From NCBI RefSeq assembly GCF_900111765.1, contig NZ_FOIB01000009.1, positions 372,001 to 436,000 of the forward strand: a DNA stretch of 64,000 nucleotides. Reading direction: 5' to 3'. Under the pieces are notes generated by a model that saw nothing but the letters and a program-made list of their open reading frames with translations, did no database searches and was not told where the DNA came from. Position numbers and translations under genes: made by a program. Source of the stretch: Myxococcus fulvus. GTDB taxonomy: Bacteria; Myxococcota; Myxococcia; Myxococcales; Myxococcaceae. The first letter of the stretch is position 1; each line of letters begins with the position of its first letter. Of this stretch, positions 1-8,326 are shown in pieces.

Positions 1-796
1 CCAGCGTCGCCTCCGCGTCCTCGCGCGAGCCGCCGTGCTCGTCCGCGAAGCGCAACAGCCCCACCGCGTTGTCGCCGCGCAGGTTCTCGAAGGCCGTCAC
101 CACGTCCTTGCGGCGGGCCAGCGCCTCCACGTCCAGCGACAGCGCGCGGCCCAGGCTGCCTCCGGCCATGATGGCCGCCAGCTGCGCGGTGTCCGCGTCC
201 AGCTTGCGCTCGGTGCGCACGCGCTCGGCGACCAGCTCCACCGGCAGCGGGCCGAAGTGCACCTTGCTGCACCGGCTGCGGATGGTGGGCAGCAGCTTGT
301 CCATGGCGCTGGCCACCAGCACCAGCGTGGTGTCCGCGGGCGGCTCCTCCAGCGTCTTGAGGAACGCGTTCTGCGCCTGCACGTTCATCGCCTGCGCGGA
401 GACGAGGATGGCCACCTTGCGGCGCGACTCCAGGCCGCGCAGGGCCAGCCGCTCCTGCAGCTGCCGGATCTGCTCCACGCGCAGGTCGCGGCTCGGCGTG
501 CCCGTGAAGTCCGAGCGCCCCGCGAGGCCTCGCGACACGCGCTCGTCGTCCGGCATCACCCACGTGACGTCCGGGTGGAGGCCGCGCGCCACGCGCGTGC
601 AGCTGGCGCAGGTGCCGCAGCCCACATTCGGCTGCTCGGGGCAGGTGAGCGCCTGGGCCAGGCCCACGGCCGCTCGCTCCTTGCCCACGCCCTCCGGCCC
701 CGCGAAGAGATACGCGTGGTGCACCGCGCCGGAGCGAAGTGCCGCCTGAAGTGAATCAATCGCGCGGGGCTGTCCCAGCACCGATGCGAGGGTCAT
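1..796 (-). CDS. holB: DNA polymerase III subunit delta' (3' end cut off by window edge)
   Basis: Clamp-loader subunit of the replicative polymerase, cytoplasmic, AAA+ ATPase fold. Read on the minus strand, the protein starts MTLASVLGQPRAI. It shows the P-loop region GPEGVGKE near residue 33, a four-cysteine zinc module (C59, C65, C68 and C71 region, from CPEQPNVGCGTCASC) and the family stretch NAFLKTLEEPP used by all DnaX/HolB proteins. The P-loop is GxxGxGKE, which is normal for delta-prime proteins; whether ATP is bound cannot be judged. Only about 265 residues of the usual 300-350 are inside the window, so the C-terminal collar domain is missing here because of the edge, not because the gene is broken. 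The start codon overlaps the start codon of the divergent channel gene. In many bacteria holB follows tmk, but the neighbour on that side lies outside the window. Confidence 0.9.
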   Translation of the reverse strand, partial: MTLASVLGQPRAIDSLQAALRSGAVHHAYLFAGPEGVGKERAAVGLAQALTCPEQPNVGCGTCASCTRVARGLHPDVTWVMPDDERVSRGLAGRSDFTGTPSRDLRVEQIRQLQERLALRGLESRRKVAILVSAQAMNVQAQNAFLKTLEEPPADTTLVLVASAMDKLLPTIRSRCSKVHFGPLPVELVAERVRTERKLDADTAQLAAIMAGGSLGRALSLDVEALARRKDVVTAFENLRGDNAVGLLRFADEHGGSREDAEATL

Positions 797-2375
797 GGCG
801 CGTGTATCCCCGCTTGCGCGCCACGCGTCAACCGCTGCCTTGACCCTCCCTGTACGCGCAGGAGAGAGTCAGGGGGCCTTGCTGCCTTTCCTCCAGAGCA
901 ATCTGTCCCTGGCCGTCGGCGCGATATTGGCGCTGGTGCTGCTGGGAACCCGGGCCTCCAGCCAGGACGCGGACCTGAAGCGGGACCTCACCGGGGCCCT
1001 GCGGCTGATGGTGATGTTCCTCATCCTGCGCGTGGGCGCCTGGGCGCTGCCCGCCACCACGCCGCCCGGGCCGATGAAGGCGCTGCAGGTCGCCTGGATG
1101 CTGACGTTCGCCTTCGGCGTCATCCGCGCGGGCGTGGGCTTCGGCCTGAAGCTGGCGAGGCTGCGCTCCACGTCGGTGGCGACGCCCAAGATTCTCCGCA
1201 ACGTCATCGACTTCCTGCTCTACACGCTCGCCGCGGTCCCCATCCTCCAGACGCAGCTGGACCTGGACCTGACGGGCCTGGTCGCCACGTCCGCGGTGCT
1301 GTCGGTGGTCATCGGTCTGGCGCTCCAGGAGACGCTGGGCAACCTCTTCGCGGGCCTGTCCTTGCAATTGGACAAGCCCTTCGAGGTCGGCGACTTCGTG
1401 CGCATCGGCGAGCACGTGGGGCGCGTGGCGCAGGTCAACTGGCGCTCCATCCGCATCATGACGTTCCGCCGCGAGCTGGTGACGCTGCCCAACTCCATGG
1501 TGGCCAAGGAGCAGCTCAAGACGTTCAACCAGGACCGCGAGCCGGTGGGCGTGGACACGCAGGTGCGCGCCTCGTACGACACCCCGCCCAACGTGATGAA
1601 GGCGGCCCTGCTGGACGTCGCGCGGGAGATTCCACAGGTGCTCGTGGACCCCGCGCCCATCGCCCGCACGCTCGCGTTCGACGAGCAGTCGGTGCGCTAC
1701 ATGCTGCGCTTCTTCGTGAACGACTTCTCGCTCGCGGACGCGCTCATCGCGGAGGTGCACACGCGGCTGTGGTACCGGCTGCGCAGGGATGGCGTCGAGC
1801 CGCCCGTGCCCCACCGCGTGGTGCGCATGCGCGAGGACGCGGCCCGGCCGGAGCTCCCCGCGCACACGGTGCTGCGCCTCTTGCGCGCGGTGGACCTGTT
1901 CGAGCCCCTGAAGGACGCGGACCTGGAGCGGCTGGGCCAGGAGGTCCACGTGCGCCGCTTCGGCCGCGACGAGCACATCATCCAGGAGGGTGACGACGGC
2001 CGGACGTTCTACGTGCTCGCCTCCGGCGAGGTCAGCGTGCGCGCCGGCAAGTCCCAATCCGAGGTGACGCGGCTGGGCCAGGGCGGCTACTTCGGCGAGA
2101 TGTCGCTGCTCACCGGCGAGAAGCGCGCCGCCACGGTGGTGGCCCTGGAGGACTCGCTGCTGCTCGAGGTGGACCGGCCCACCTTCGCGCGGCTGTTCGG
2201 CGAGCACCCCCACCTGGCCCGGCAGCTCTCCTCCATCCTCGCGCAGCGGCGCACCCAGCTGCGCGCCGTGGCCCAGGCCAGCGGCGCCACCGGGGACCCC
2301 ATCCCCGCCGAGGTGGGCCGCATCCTCGGCCGCCTGCGGCAGATCTTCGGCCTGCACGGCGCCCACCACGAGTAG
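795..2375 (+). CDS. MscS-family mechanosensitive channel with C-terminal cyclic-nucleotide-binding domain
   Basis: Inner-membrane channel predicted to release solutes on hypo-osmotic shock or membrane tension. About four hydrophobic helices lie between residues 30 and 190. They are followed by the MscS pore-lining segment and beta domain (GLALQETLGNLFAGLSLQL, then KPFEVGDFVRIGEHVGRV near residues 195-215). Residues about 365-490 form a cyclic-nucleotide-binding domain with the phosphate-binding cassette FGEMSLLTGEKRAATV, including the Glu and Arg used for cyclic nucleotide contact. Gating or tuning by cAMP/cGMP is therefore an inference from known MscS-cNMP fusions. The written start (795) overlaps holB's start codon and gives a non-hydrophobic 28-residue leader. 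A TTG at 879 preceded by a GGAGAGAG stretch is a credible alternative start. Confidence 0.85.
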   Translation: MARVSPLARHASTAALTLPVRAGESQGALLPFLQSNLSLAVGAILALVLLGTRASSQDADLKRDLTGALRLMVMFLILRVGAWALPATTPPGPMKALQVAWMLTFAFGVIRAGVGFGLKLARLRSTSVATPKILRNVIDFLLYTLAAVPILQTQLDLDLTGLVATSAVLSVVIGLALQETLGNLFAGLSLQLDKPFEVGDFVRIGEHVGRVAQVNWRSIRIMTFRRELVTLPNSMVAKEQLKTFNQDREPVGVDTQVRASYDTPPNVMKAALLDVAREIPQVLVDPAPIARTLAFDEQSVRYMLRFFVNDFSLADALIAEVHTRLWYRLRRDGVEPPVPHRVVRMREDAARPELPAHTVLRLLRAVDLFEPLKDADLERLGQEVHVRRFGRDEHIIQEGDDGRTFYVLASGEVSVRAGKSQSEVTRLGQGGYFGEMSLLTGEKRAATVVALEDSLLLEVDRPTFARLFGEHPHLARQLSSILAQRRTQLRAVAQASGATGDPIPAEVGRILGRLRQIFGLHGAHHE

Positions 2376-2495
2376 CCCGCGGCGGGCCTCCTGGAGCACC
2401 CTTTCCACCCCGGTCGTGCCCGCCCGCCCTACCTGCCAGGGGGTGCGTTTTCCGGGGCCTCCGGGCCGCCTGGCCCCCGAGGGAATGTCAGACCC

Positions 2496-2534
2496 TTCCG
2501 GTAGTCTCTCTTCATTCCCGCTACCGGAAAGGAA
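2496..2534 (+). promoter_or_regulatory. Perfect 9-bp inverted repeat abutting the ribosome binding site of the next gene
   Basis: TTCCGGTAG at 2496-2504 is exactly complementary to CTACCGGAA at 2521-2529, with a 16-nt spacer. The right arm runs into the Shine-Dalgarno stretch AAAGGAAG (2527-2534) that serves the ATG at 2544. It could be an operator for a dimeric regulator, or an mRNA hairpin that partly masks the ribosome binding site. The sequence does not decide between these. Confidence 0.5.
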
Positions 2535-2543
2535 GTCGTCGAC

Positions 2544-3224
2544 ATGACCACCCCTCGTGAGAACCCGTGTGTCTCGGTCAACCAGCTCGGCCAGTACCTC
2601 ACCGGAACGCCGTCGCTGCGAAAGCGCATCATCCAGGGGCAGAAGAACCCGGTGGACCCCCAGTACCTGCGCTACCCCGCGGCGGCCCAGGCCATCACCG
2701 AGTTCCTCTGCGAGGGCCGGGACGAGGTCATCCTGCGTTATCACCAGCGCCGGCTGCTCAACGCCCAGGCGGACACGGACTTCGACGCGCACAGGCTCGC
2801 CCTGTGCGCGGAGGCCCTCCAGCGCTGCCTCGTCGCCACGGATGACCTGGCCACCCGCGCCGTGGCCAGCCCCGCGGACCCGGACCTCGCGCCCCTGGAC
2901 GTCGCGGGCGTCGCCGTGAAGGTGCGCCCCGAGGTCCTCCTGCGGGGCGTGGACGCGCGCGGGCAGATGCGCTCGGGCGTGCTGAAGCTCTACTTCTCCA
3001 AGCACACGCCGCTCGACGAGCGCGCCGGCCAGTACATCGCCACCGTGCTCCAGCTCTTCGCCGAGGAGCGCCTGGAGCAGCAGGGGCCCGTGGACCCGCG
3101 CCTGGTGGGCGTCTTCGACGTGTTCGCCGGCCGCCTGTTCGTCGCGCCGAAGGCCCGTCAGCGCCGGCTCCAGGACGTGGTGCTCGCCTGCGAGGAGATC
3201 GCCGGCCGCTGGAACTTCCACTGA
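2544..3224 (+). CDS. Conserved-looking protein of unknown function
   Basis: A 226-residue soluble protein with no signal peptide or membrane segment, starting MTTPRENPCVSVNQLGQYL after a good GGAAG ribosome binding site. I do not recognise the family. The N-terminal 35 residues (SVNQLGQYLTGTPSLRKRII) look like a small helical motif. The middle (about 110-160) has an alternating pattern, VRPEVLLRG followed by GVLKLYFSK, faintly like the E-x-K core of PD-(D/E)XK nuclease folds; that likeness is weak and no nuclease call is made. The gene stands alone between an inverted repeat upstream and a strong terminator hairpin downstream, so it is probably monocistronic and regulated on its own. Confidence 0.75.
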   Translation: MTTPRENPCVSVNQLGQYLTGTPSLRKRIIQGQKNPVDPQYLRYPAAAQAITEFLCEGRDEVILRYHQRRLLNAQADTDFDAHRLALCAEALQRCLVATDDLATRAVASPADPDLAPLDVAGVAVKVRPEVLLRGVDARGQMRSGVLKLYFSKHTPLDERAGQYIATVLQLFAEERLEQQGPVDPRLVGVFDVFAGRLFVAPKARQRRLQDVVLACEEIAGRWNFH

Positions 3225-3237
3225 CGGCCCTTGGGGG

Positions 3238-3264
3238 GCCCGTGTCCGCTTCCGGGACACGGGC
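3238..3264 (+). terminator. Intrinsic terminator-like hairpin
   Basis: GCCCGTGTCC (3238-3247) pairs perfectly with GGACACGGGC (3255-3264) across a 7-nt loop, 13 nt past the stop codon of the unknown gene. The trailing sequence is pyrimidine-rich rather than a clean T run. Its presence also argues that the next gene starts at 3375, not further upstream. Confidence 0.65.
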
Positions 3265-3374
3265 TTCCCGCATCCGCGAACGGCGCGGCGCCCGGGGCGG
3301 GCCTCCCTCCAGGGAACTTGGGGGGTTGCCTCGCCCCAGGCGGGCTGGCATGGCCTTCGCTTCGGCGGCCCGCC

Positions 3375-5780
3375 ATGGACTCGCTTCGTCAGGACTTCCG
3401 CTACGCGCTGCGCACGCTGAGGCACACGCCGGGCTTCACCCTGGCCGCCGTGGTGACACTGGCGCTGGCCATCGGCGCGAACACCGTCCTCTTCAGCGCC
3501 ATCCACGCGATGCTGCTCAAGCCCCTGCCCTTCCGGGAACCGGAGACGCTCGTGCGGCTGTGGTGCGAGCAACAGGACTTCCTGCACGCGTCGGTGTCTC
3601 CCCCCGAGCTGCTCGGCTGGCGTGAGCATGGCCGGTCCTTCGAGCAGCTCGCCGGCTTCACCCGCAGGGACCTCAGCCGGACGGGAGCAGACGCCGCCGA
3701 GCGCGTCCGTGCGGCCCGCGTCACCACGAACTTCTTCCAGACGCTCGGCGTGACGCCCGCGCACGGGCGGGACTTCCAGCAGGAGGACGCGCAGCCGGAC
3801 AACCCTCCGAGCTCGGTGGTGGTGAGCCACGCCTTCTGGAAGAAGGCGCTCGGCGGGGCCTCGGACGCGGTGGGCGGGACGGTGCAGCTGGATGGGCGCA
3901 CGTACACCGTGGTGGGGGTGCTGCCGGAGGGCTTCAGCTTCCCGGACTTCGGCGAGGACGTCGACGTGTGGCAGCCCCACTGGCTGAACCCGGAGGCGCA
4001 TGGCAACCACTACATGGGCATCGTCGGGAGGATGGCTCCGGGCGTCACGCTCGAGGCGGCGACCGCGGACCTGGAGCGGGTGGCCCAGCTCATCGCCCGC
4101 CCGGGCGCGCCGGGCGACAAGCACCACGGCGTGACGACGGACCTGTGGCAGCGCCACCTCACGTCCAGCTCGCGGCCGGTGCTGTGGGCGCTCTGGGCGG
4201 CGGTGGGCTTCGTGCTGCTCATCGCCTGCGCCAACGTGGCCAACCTCCTGCTGGTGCGGGCCCTGGCGCGGCAGCGGGACAGCGCCATCCGCGCGGCGCT
4301 CGGGGCCAGCCGGGGACGGCGCATCCAGCAGGCGCTGGCGGAGAGCGTGCTCCTGGGCCTCGTGGGCGGGCTGGTGGGCTTGCTGCTCGTGATGTGGGGA
4401 ATGGAGCTGGTGCGCGCGCTCCTGCCGCCCTCGATGCTGCGCATGACGCCGGTGGAGCTGAGCGTGCCCGCGCTCCTGTTCAGCGTGGCGCTCTCGCTCG
4501 GCGCCGGGTTGCTCTTCGGCCTGGCGCCCGCGCTGCACACCTCCGGCGCGGACGTGCTGCCGCTGCTCAAGCAGTCGGGGAGCGCGGTGGGGGCGCGGGC
4601 CAACCACCCGCTGCGCAACGCGCTGGTGGCCGTGCAGCTCGCCCTGGCGCTGGTGCTGCTGGTGGGCACGGTGTTGATGGTGCAGACGCTGCGCAACATG
4701 CAGGCGGTGGACCCCGGCTTCGACGCGGAGGGCGTGCTGCACGTGCGGCTGGCGCTGCCGGACCTCAAGTACGGCAGCCTCGACAAGCAGCGCGGCTTCT
4801 TCGCCGACTACCTCGAGCGCCTGCGCGCGCTGCCGAATGTGGAGGCCGTGGGCATGGTCAACGACGCGCCGCTGGGCGGGAGCAACACCAACGGCGACTT
4901 CGTGCTGGAGGGGGCACCCCAGGACCCGGGCCGGCGCTATGTCACGGAGTTCCGCGTGGCCTCCCCGGGCTACTTCCAGGCCCTGCGCGCCGCGCTGCGC
5001 GAGGGCCGCGACTTCGACGGCCGCGACTCCCAGAAGGGCGCCCCCAGCGTCATCGTCAACGAGGCCTTCGTGCGCAAGTTCCTCGGAGGCGGCGAGGCCC
5101 TGGGTCGCAGGATTCGCGTGGACTGGAGCGACAGCCAGCCCTTCCGCGACATCGTCGGCGTGGTGGCGGACGTGCGTCACAATCGCCTGACGGAGCCCGC
5201 CCAGCCGGAGGTCTACCTGCCGTACGAGCAGTACCCGGTGCCCACCATGTCCCTCCTGCTGCGCACCTCGCGCGAGCCCTCCACTTTGGTCGCCGCCGTG
5301 CGCCAGGAGCTCAAGGCGGTGGACGCGGAGCAGCCCGCGTACGACGTGGCCCCGTTCGTCGACCGGATGGACCGGCAGGTGTCCCGGCCCCTGGCGACGG
5401 CGCGGCTGCTCGCGGCCTTCGCGGCGCTCGCCGTGGTGCTCGCGGGCGTGGGCGTCTATGGCGTCATGGCCTACGCGGTGGGCCAGCGTACCCGGGAGCT
5501 GGGAATCCGCCTGGCATTGGGCGCCCACCCCAGACAGGTGCTCGGGCTGGTGATGCGTCAGGGCCTCATGCTCACGCTGCTGGGCGTGGGAGTGGGCCTG
5601 CTGGCCGCCTTCGGCTGCATGCGACTGCTCGCGACGCTCCTCTATGGTGTGAAGGCCAATGAGCCGGTCGTGTTCCTGGGAGTCGCGGCGGCGCTGGGGT
5701 TGGTGTCGCTCTTGGCCACGTGGATTCCCGCGCTGCGCGCCAGCCGGGTGTCACCGTCCGTGTCACTGCGCGCGGAGTAG
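3375..5780 (+). CDS. ADOP-type ABC transporter permease (MacB/FtsX family)
   Basis: An 801-residue inner-membrane permease of the 'acidobacterial duplicated orphan permease' type. It has an N-terminal stretch MDSLRQDFRYALRTLR, then the family signature of a first transmembrane helix (TLALAIGANTVLFSAI). A large periplasmic MacB_PCD domain follows (about 50-260), then three helices around 280-420 (FtsX core), and the whole domain-plus-core unit is repeated (periplasmic about 470-670, final three helices about 680-795). The start at 3375 is chosen because the longer frame would run through a terminator hairpin and lacks homologous sequence. No ATP-binding subunit is next to it, which is typical of these orphan permeases. 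Substrate unknown; antimicrobial, lipoprotein or peptide export is known for MacB relatives. Confidence 0.85.
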   Translation: MDSLRQDFRYALRTLRHTPGFTLAAVVTLALAIGANTVLFSAIHAMLLKPLPFREPETLVRLWCEQQDFLHASVSPPELLGWREHGRSFEQLAGFTRRDLSRTGADAAERVRAARVTTNFFQTLGVTPAHGRDFQQEDAQPDNPPSSVVVSHAFWKKALGGASDAVGGTVQLDGRTYTVVGVLPEGFSFPDFGEDVDVWQPHWLNPEAHGNHYMGIVGRMAPGVTLEAATADLERVAQLIARPGAPGDKHHGVTTDLWQRHLTSSSRPVLWALWAAVGFVLLIACANVANLLLVRALARQRDSAIRAALGASRGRRIQQALAESVLLGLVGGLVGLLLVMWGMELVRALLPPSMLRMTPVELSVPALLFSVALSLGAGLLFGLAPALHTSGADVLPLLKQSGSAVGARANHPLRNALVAVQLALALVLLVGTVLMVQTLRNMQAVDPGFDAEGVLHVRLALPDLKYGSLDKQRGFFADYLERLRALPNVEAVGMVNDAPLGGSNTNGDFVLEGAPQDPGRRYVTEFRVASPGYFQALRAALREGRDFDGRDSQKGAPSVIVNEAFVRKFLGGGEALGRRIRVDWSDSQPFRDIVGVVADVRHNRLTEPAQPEVYLPYEQYPVPTMSLLLRTSREPSTLVAAVRQELKAVDAEQPAYDVAPFVDRMDRQVSRPLATARLLAAFAALAVVLAGVGVYGVMAYAVGQRTRELGIRLALGAHPRQVLGLVMRQGLMLTLLGVGVGLLAAFGCMRLLATLLYGVKANEPVVFLGVAAALGLVSLLATWIPALRASRVSPSVSLRAE

Positions 5781-5822
5781 CGTTCCTCCCTCGCGGAACG
5801 CCCTTCCCCGGCAGCGTCAAGA

Positions 5823-5854
5823 GCCCGCCACGAGCCCGCGCTGGCTCGGCGGGC
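5823..5854 (+). terminator. Terminator-like hairpin with a two-base bulge
   Basis: GCCCGCC (5823-5829) pairs with GGCGGGC (5848-5854) and GAGCC (5832-5836) with GGCTC (5843-5847). This gives a 12-bp stem with a 2-nt bulge and 6-nt loop, 42 nt after the permease stop. No T tract follows. Confidence 0.45.
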
Positions 5855-5967
5855 AGGCATGGGGTGACTTCGCCCCAGCCCTTCCATCCCGCGCGTTTGC
5901 GGGCACCAGCGGACGTCCTGCTCGGCTGCCCTTTGACGCTTGCCGACGGAAGGGTTTAAGAGTCCGC

Positions 5968-6831
5968 ATGCACTTCGACTGGACGTTTCTGGTTCGCGTG
6001 AGCGTGCTGGCTTTGCCCGCCATGCTGTTGATGGCGTTGCACGGCACGGTGGCGCAGGCCTCCGCGCCGAGCGCTCCGCTGGAGAAGCTGTCGGGTCGTC
6101 GCATCTTCTTCGGCCACCAGTCGGTGGGCGGCAACATCCTGGACGGCGTCAAGGCGCTGCCCAACTCGGCCCAGGGCGTGGTGCCGCGCGTGGTGGAGGT
6201 GCAGAGCCCCACGGAGTCGCTGGCCCCGGGCACCCTGGCGCACGCCATGGTGGGACAGAACGAGAAGCCCGAGTCGAAGATCGCCGACTTCGAGCGGCTG
6301 ATGGACGCGGGGCTCGCGAAGTCGACGGACGTGGCCTTCTTCAAGTTCTGCTACATCGACATCAACGGGGCCACGGACACGCGCGCGCTGTTCGAGAAGT
6401 ACCGCGTGGCCCTGGAGGGCCTGAAGGCGCGCCACCCCAACACCACCTTCGTGCACGTGACGGCGCCGCTCACCACGGTGCAGCGCGGCGCCAAGGCGTG
6501 GCTGAAGGAGCTGCTCGGCCGGCCCGTGTGGGGCGTGGCGGAGAACGTGCAGCGCGAGACATTCAACGAGCTGATGCGCAAGACGTACGCGGGCAAGGAG
6601 CCCCTGTTCGACCTGGCGCGCCTGGAGTCCACCGCGCCCGACGGCTCGCGGGAGACCTACGAGCTCAATGGCCAGACGTGGCCGGCCATGGTGCCCGGCT
6701 ATTCGGACGACGGCGGCCACCTGAACCCGGCGGGACAGACGCGCCTGGCCACCGAGCTGCTCAACTTCCTGGCCAGCCTGCCCGCGCCCGTGGTGCAGCC
6801 CCCCATCCCCGCGGTCCAGGCCACGCCGTGA
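5968..6831 (+). CDS. Secreted SGNH/GDSL-like hydrolase or acyl-transfer-associated protein
   Basis: A 287-residue exported protein. Residues 1-32 form a signal peptide ending near VAQASA. The mature part opens with GRRIFFGHQSVGGNILDG, placing a serine where SGNH hydrolases have the nucleophile block. It ends with DDGGHLNPAGQTRL, which matches the D-x-x-H catalytic block V of SGNH enzymes. ATG 5968 is chosen because it starts the signal peptide; the longer frame has no homology-like sequence. The gene is 2 nt upstream of an acyltransferase gene and begins a co-directional run through 13085, so an O-acyl hydrolase/transferase working on the product of the cluster is the best guess. Exact substrate unknown. 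Confidence 0.7.
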   Translation: MHFDWTFLVRVSVLALPAMLLMALHGTVAQASAPSAPLEKLSGRRIFFGHQSVGGNILDGVKALPNSAQGVVPRVVEVQSPTESLAPGTLAHAMVGQNEKPESKIADFERLMDAGLAKSTDVAFFKFCYIDINGATDTRALFEKYRVALEGLKARHPNTTFVHVTAPLTTVQRGAKAWLKELLGRPVWGVAENVQRETFNELMRKTYAGKEPLFDLARLESTAPDGSRETYELNGQTWPAMVPGYSDDGGHLNPAGQTRLATELLNFLASLPAPVVQPPIPAVQATP

Positions 6832-6832
6832 C

Positions 6833-7381
6833 ATGAGGCCGTTACATCAATCACTGTCGCGCGAGTTGGGGAAGCTCATGGCGCGCCTGAAGTTGAGGCG
6901 CTGTCAGGAGATAGGGGACTCGCCCACGGTGCTGGGCCGCGTGTGGATCCACGGCGCGGGCCGGGTGCTGGTGGGACACCGAGTGGTGCTGGATGGACGG
7001 CTGGCGCCCATCGAGCTGCACGCCATGTCGCCCCAGAGCGTCATCATCCTGGGGGACGACGCCCACATCGAGGGCGGCGCGTCGCTGGAGGCGCTCAGCT
7101 CGATTTCGGTGGGACGGGGCGCCAGGCTGGGGCCGTTCAGCAAGGTGATGGACAACCAACATCACCCGCTGAGGGGAAACCGCCATGAGCGGCCTCCGTC
7201 GGTGCCCCTGGTCATCGAGGAGGGCGTGACGGTGGGCAGTCGTGCCATCCTGTTGCCGGGCGCGCAGCTGCAGAAGGGCTGCACCGTGGCGCCCGGCACC
7301 GTCATCTCGCGTCGGATTCCGGCGGGGGTGACGGTGGGGGGCGCGCCCGCGAGGGTGCTGCGCAGGGAGGTGATGGGATGA
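6833..7381 (+). CDS. Left-handed beta-helix (hexapeptide) acyltransferase
   Basis: A 182-residue protein of the LbetaH acyltransferase superfamily (maltose/galactoside O-acetyltransferase-like). Hexapeptide repeats run from about residue 30 to 165. A histidine pair in VMDNQHHPL near 105 sits where the catalytic His lies in this family. A typical coil end, GVTVGGAPARVLR, closes the helix. It transfers an acetyl or other acyl group from CoA, or possibly from the carrier protein encoded at 8060, to a hydroxyl or amine. It begins 1 nt after the SGNH-like gene and overlaps the next acyltransferase start by 4 nt (ATGA), so the three are translated together. Confidence 0.85.
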   Translation: MRPLHQSLSRELGKLMARLKLRRCQEIGDSPTVLGRVWIHGAGRVLVGHRVVLDGRLAPIELHAMSPQSVIILGDDAHIEGGASLEALSSISVGRGARLGPFSKVMDNQHHPLRGNRHERPPSVPLVIEEGVTVGSRAILLPGAQLQKGCTVAPGTVISRRIPAGVTVGGAPARVLRREVMG

Positions 7382-7968
7382 CGTCGCGTAGCCCATTCGT
7401 CCGGATTCCCGAAGTGGTCGCCCAGCTGGAGGAGATGGGTCGGGCGGCCCGGCCTCGCGCCGAGCGCGCGGTGGCGATGGTGCGCGCGCGCTGGCAGTTC
7501 CGCGCCGTCCAGTCGCTGGGCCGCAACGTGGCGGCCTACGGGCCGGTGAGCGTGCACAACGAGGGGGAGATCGTCCTCGGGGACCGGCTCACCTTCTCCG
7601 GCGGGATGCTGCCCAGCTCGCTCGTGTGCCACCCGGGGGGGCGGCTCGCCATCGGGAACGAGACGCAGTTCAACTACGGGGTGTGCCTGGAGGCCTGGCA
7701 CTCGGTGAGCGTGGGGGCGCGGTGCATGTTCGCGTCGTTCGTGCGCGTGGGGGACCGGGATGGGCTCCACACCGCGCCCATCATCATCGAGGACGATGTC
7801 TGGGTGGCGCACGGCGCCATCATCATGCCCGGCGTGCGCGTGGGAGCGCGCTCGGTGGTCGCCGCCGGGAGCATCGTCACCCAGGACGTGCCGCCCGATA
7901 CGCTGGCCATGGGCAACCCCGCGCGCAACATGAGCCTGGAGCTGGTGGCCCGCGACACGGGCAGCTGA
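7378..7968 (+). CDS. Second hexapeptide-repeat acyltransferase
   Basis: A 196-residue LbetaH acyltransferase, paralogous in fold to the gene just upstream. Residues 1-45 are helical, and hexapeptide coils cover about 50-185, ending in the characteristic DVPPDTLAMGNPARNMS. The usual catalytic histidine loop reads VRVGDRDGLHTAP, so a His is present but the spacing differs from the first paralogue, suggesting a different acceptor. Its ATG overlaps the TGA of 6833-7381. Two adjacent acyltransferases imply two acylation sites or two successive steps on one product. Acyl donor unknown. Confidence 0.85.
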   Translation: MTSRSPFVRIPEVVAQLEEMGRAARPRAERAVAMVRARWQFRAVQSLGRNVAAYGPVSVHNEGEIVLGDRLTFSGGMLPSSLVCHPGGRLAIGNETQFNYGVCLEAWHSVSVGARCMFASFVRVGDRDGLHTAPIIIEDDVWVAHGAIIMPGVRVGARSVVAAGSIVTQDVPPDTLAMGNPARNMSLELVARDTGS

Positions 7969-7985
7969 GCACCTCAAGCCTTCGT

Positions 7986-8013
7986 CCCGGGCGCGTCTTG
8001 CTTCACGCCCGGG
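7986..8013 (+). terminator. Hairpin between the acyltransferase and carrier-protein genes
   Basis: CCCGGGCG (7986-7993) pairs perfectly with CGCCCGGG (8006-8013), followed by TTGTTCC. It could end the upstream transcript or attenuate it, because the downstream genes continue on the same strand only 46 nt later. Confidence 0.55.
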
Positions 8014-8059
8014 TTGTTCCATCACTTCACCACCGCATTTCCAGACAGGACGTCCTACC

Positions 8060-8314
8060 GTGAGCATTCGTGAACGCATCCGTACATTCATCGTCGACAC
8101 GTTCTTCGTGGACGACTTCGGCGATGACGACTCCTTCCTGCGCAAGGGGCTCATCGACTCCACGGGGATGATGGAGCTGGTGGCGTTCCTGGAGTCGGAC
8201 CTGGGCATCAAGCTGGAGGACAAGGAGCTGGTTCCGGAGAACCTGGACTCGCTGACGCGCGTGGTGGCGTTCGTCGAGCGCAAGCAGAACCAGCGCCTGC
8301 CGCAAGCGGGCTGA
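8060..8314 (+). CDS. Acyl/peptidyl carrier protein
   Basis: An 84-residue carrier protein with a GTG start. The phosphopantetheine attachment site is the serine of LIDSTGMMELV (Ser34), with the acidic helix II typical of carrier proteins (FLESDLGIKLEDKEL). It is a discrete protein rather than the fatty-acid-synthesis ACP, whose motif would be DSLD; the DST variant is common in specialised carriers. It sits 12 nt before an asparagine-synthase-like gene and upstream of an AMP-forming ligase that could load it. Function inferred: holds an acyl or aminoacyl substrate as a thioester for the neighbouring enzymes. Confidence 0.85.
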   Translation: MSIRERIRTFIVDTFFVDDFGDDDSFLRKGLIDSTGMMELVAFLESDLGIKLEDKELVPENLDSLTRVVAFVERKQNQRLPQAG

Positions 8315-8326
8315 AAAGAGCGCGCC

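Noticed and set aside
828..5528. Very long antisense frame of over 1500 codons spanning the channel, unknown and permease genes
   Set aside because: Crosses several real genes and a terminator; composition (His/Arg/Gly runs) is that of a GC-bias shadow with no domain.
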